A stretch of 64,000 nucleotides of DNA from Rhytidiadelphus loreus (taxonomy: Eukaryota > Streptophyta > Bryopsida > Hypnales > Hylocomiaceae): NCBI GenBank assembly GCA_947034895.1, contig OX344762.1, forward strand, positions 1,366,501 to 1,430,500, read 5' to 3'. The position numbers and the translations under genes were made by a program. A model generated the notes under the pieces. It made no database searches, was not told where the DNA came from, and saw only the letters and a list, made by a program, of their open reading frames with translations. Shown piece after piece: positions 62,250 to 64,000 of the stretch; the first letter of the stretch is position 1, and each line of letters starts with the position of its first letter.

Positions 62250-62960
62250 ACTAGTTCCGCTTGGCCTCGACATACACCATTATACTATCCTTTATAAAGA
62301 ATTATACCAGTTCAACTTGGCCTCTACAAACACCATTACATTGACCTTCTACAAAGTGATACCAGTGTAGCTTAGCCTCTACAAACATCATTACACTAAC
62401 CTTTTGCAAAGTTACACCAGTGTAGCTTGGCCTCTAAAAACATCATTACACTAACCTTTTGCAAAGTCACACCAGTGTAGCTTGGCCTCTAAAAACACCA
62501 TTACACTAACCTTCTATAAAGTTACCCCAGTGTAGCCTGGCCTCTAAAAACACTGTTACACTGTCTTTTCTAAAAAGTTACACATGTACAGCCTTGCCTC
62601 GAGGTACACCATAATGACACTTTCCTTCGTCAGGAATTACACTTGTGCAACGTGGCCTTGAAGTGCACCATCACACTTTCTTCTATAAAGACTTACACTA
62701 GTGTAGCCCAACTTCTAAATACACCATTACACTGTCCTCTCTAAAAAAGCACACCAATGCAGCCCAGCCTTCAATACACCATCACACTATCCTTGAAAAT
62801 AATTGCACCTTTGCAACTCAGTCTCCAAGTACAGCATCACACTTTCCTTCGTTAGGAATTACACTAGTGCAATGGGACCTCTAGGTACACCATTACACTG
62901 TCCTTGCTAAAGATGTACACCAGCGTATGAGGGCCTCTAGCTAAATACACCATTACATTT
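62250..62960. repeat. About 60-bp satellite-like tandem repeat
   Basis: About eleven to twelve diverged units share CACCAGTGTAGCTTGGCCTC, AAACACCATTACACTAACCT and TTTCTAAAAAGTT-like blocks. The central units (62340-62560) are the most alike and the array decays toward both ends. ACACTAGTGTAGC in some units is partly palindromic. Confidence 0.9.
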
Positions 62961-62982
62961 TTTTAAGCTTTACAAATTGATT

Positions 62983-63260
62983 AGTAACAAGCAAGGTTCT
63001 ATGGCCATCAAGAGATCCCACGATGGAAATGATCTAAACCAAAGTCACGCGTGGAGAATATTCATCATGGGATCTCTGGACAAAAGAATAGAGGGTGCTC
63101 AGACAATGGTCAAACAATACCCCAACAGAGATGATCAAATAAAAAATGATACAGCCTAAGTGTTCATCGGGAGAGCTCCCGACACAAAGTGATCAGTAAC
63201 AAGCAAGGTTCTATGGCCATCAAGAGATCCCCCGATGGAAATGATCTAACCAAAAGTGAC
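62983..63260. repeat. Duplicated block, about 66 bp, copies 212 bp apart
   Basis: The copies at 62983-63050 and 63195-63260 share AGTAACAAGCAAGGTTCTAT and GGCCATCAAGAGATCCC with few differences. The segment between them reads like more of the GGGAGATC repeat region. Confidence 0.85.
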
Positions 63261-64000
63261 GCAGGAAGTAAATTTGTAAACGTACTACATGGCAACATTT
63301 GATTTTTAATACTGAATAGTATATATTTTCATAATAGTCTTTGGGCATTGAACTACTATATTTAGGGTTAGAGTACTTCAATTATTATGCATTTGTGCGG
63401 AATACAACTTAGTCACCAAGATCTCCAAATGGATTCATGTTTGCTTTTACTGACAGTAAATTATTATCCAATACTCATACACATCATAATTTCATTTTTA
63501 TATATCATCTTTGAAAACATATATGTACAACCCTATACTTTTCTTCTACAAACAATATGTTCCTACCACTCCATCAAGCTTTACCACTAGAAGCTCCAAT
63601 TGCTCCAAAATTATATCACGCTAAAACTAAAAAACAAGTAAACACTAAAATCATAAATGTTTGGAAAATAGGAGATCGGGAAAAACCTTTCTATGTTGTC
63701 ACATGAGTGCACAACAAAAATATTCATGCTACAAACAAGTAATCTACAATGACATTGCATCCAATTCACTACTAAGCCAACAAGTACAAAATATACATGT
63801 TTGTTGATTTGGATGTGTTGACCTGGATATTGTTCAACAAAAACTTGTTGATTTCATTGTTCATTTTGACACTTCTATGTTGTTGATTAATATAAAAAGG
63901 TTCATTTCTTTATTAATTTCAACACGTATGTACATGTTGATTATTAACAAAAAAGTGTTGACAACATTGTTGATCACAACAATTTTTTGTTACTCATAAA
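63261..64000. other. Gene-free AT-rich end of the window
   Basis: No coding sequence is supported. The last 250 bp repeat TGTTGAT and CAACAAAAA motifs that also occur around 25.9-26.7 kb, probably two members of one MITE family. Confidence 0.5.

Noticed and set aside
62250..62960. CRISPR-like regular repeat
   Set aside because: Units are diverged, contiguous and lack constant repeats with unique spacers. This is a eukaryotic satellite.

Overview
The window looks like nuclear DNA of a plant that makes swimming sperm. It opens with the 3' part of IFT122, a retrograde intraflagellar-transport gene that seed plants without motile sperm have lost. It also holds a complete malectin-like LRR receptor kinase with typical plant intron phases. 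Together these point to a bryophyte, lycophyte, fern, cycad/Ginkgo or a late-diverging streptophyte alga; the species cannot be named from sequence alone. Only two host genes look intact (IFT122, truncated by the window edge, and the receptor kinase). Nearly everything else is AT-rich repeat DNA with nested DNA transposons, as expected of a large, transposon-rich genome.

Layout. 0.2-3.8 kb: IFT122 (+). 3.8-6.5 kb: foldback repeats. 6.48-12.13 kb: a piggyBac element with TTAA on both sides, a transposase broken by two in-frame TGA codons, extra upstream exons and an intronic minisatellite. 12.7-13.0 kb: a small TA-flanked MITE. 13.0-13.4 kb: an unrecognised coding remnant. 14.65-21.96 kb: the receptor kinase (14 exons). 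22.3-23.4 kb: a piggyBac-type MITE. 23.4-29.2 kb: gene-free DNA with an inverted copy of part of the receptor-kinase gene, a long hairpin and a non-autonomous CACTA element.

29.98-45.90 kb: a 15.9-kb CACTA element with 32-bp terminal inverted repeats and a TTA target-site duplication, inserted in a piggyBac-type MITE and itself carrying a 346-bp CACTA MITE. It encodes an apparently intact three-exon TNP2 transposase (-) and, divergently, a TNP1-like second protein (+) that contains a HAD/FCP1-type phosphatase-like domain with altered catalytic residues.

48.16-60.20 kb: a 12-kb Mutator-like element, bounded by degenerate inverted repeats and a 10-13-bp target duplication, inserted in an already decaying coiled-coil gene. 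It encodes a MULE-type transposase with a SWIM zinc finger (-) and, divergently, an 11-exon gene (+) that joins a ParB-like domain to a circularly permuted DNA-methyltransferase-like domain. This is the most unusual content of the window. 60.2-64 kb: the rest of the coiled-coil gene (also hit by a hAT-like MITE), then satellite-like repeats.

The CACTA and Mutator-like elements share a layout: the transposase reads one way, a large multi-exon accessory protein reads the other way from a central spacer, and the accessory protein carries a domain not needed for transposition chemistry. Several transposon reading frames are cut by single in-frame stops (TAG where CAG would fit, TGA where CGA would fit), which fits slow decay of methylated DNA.
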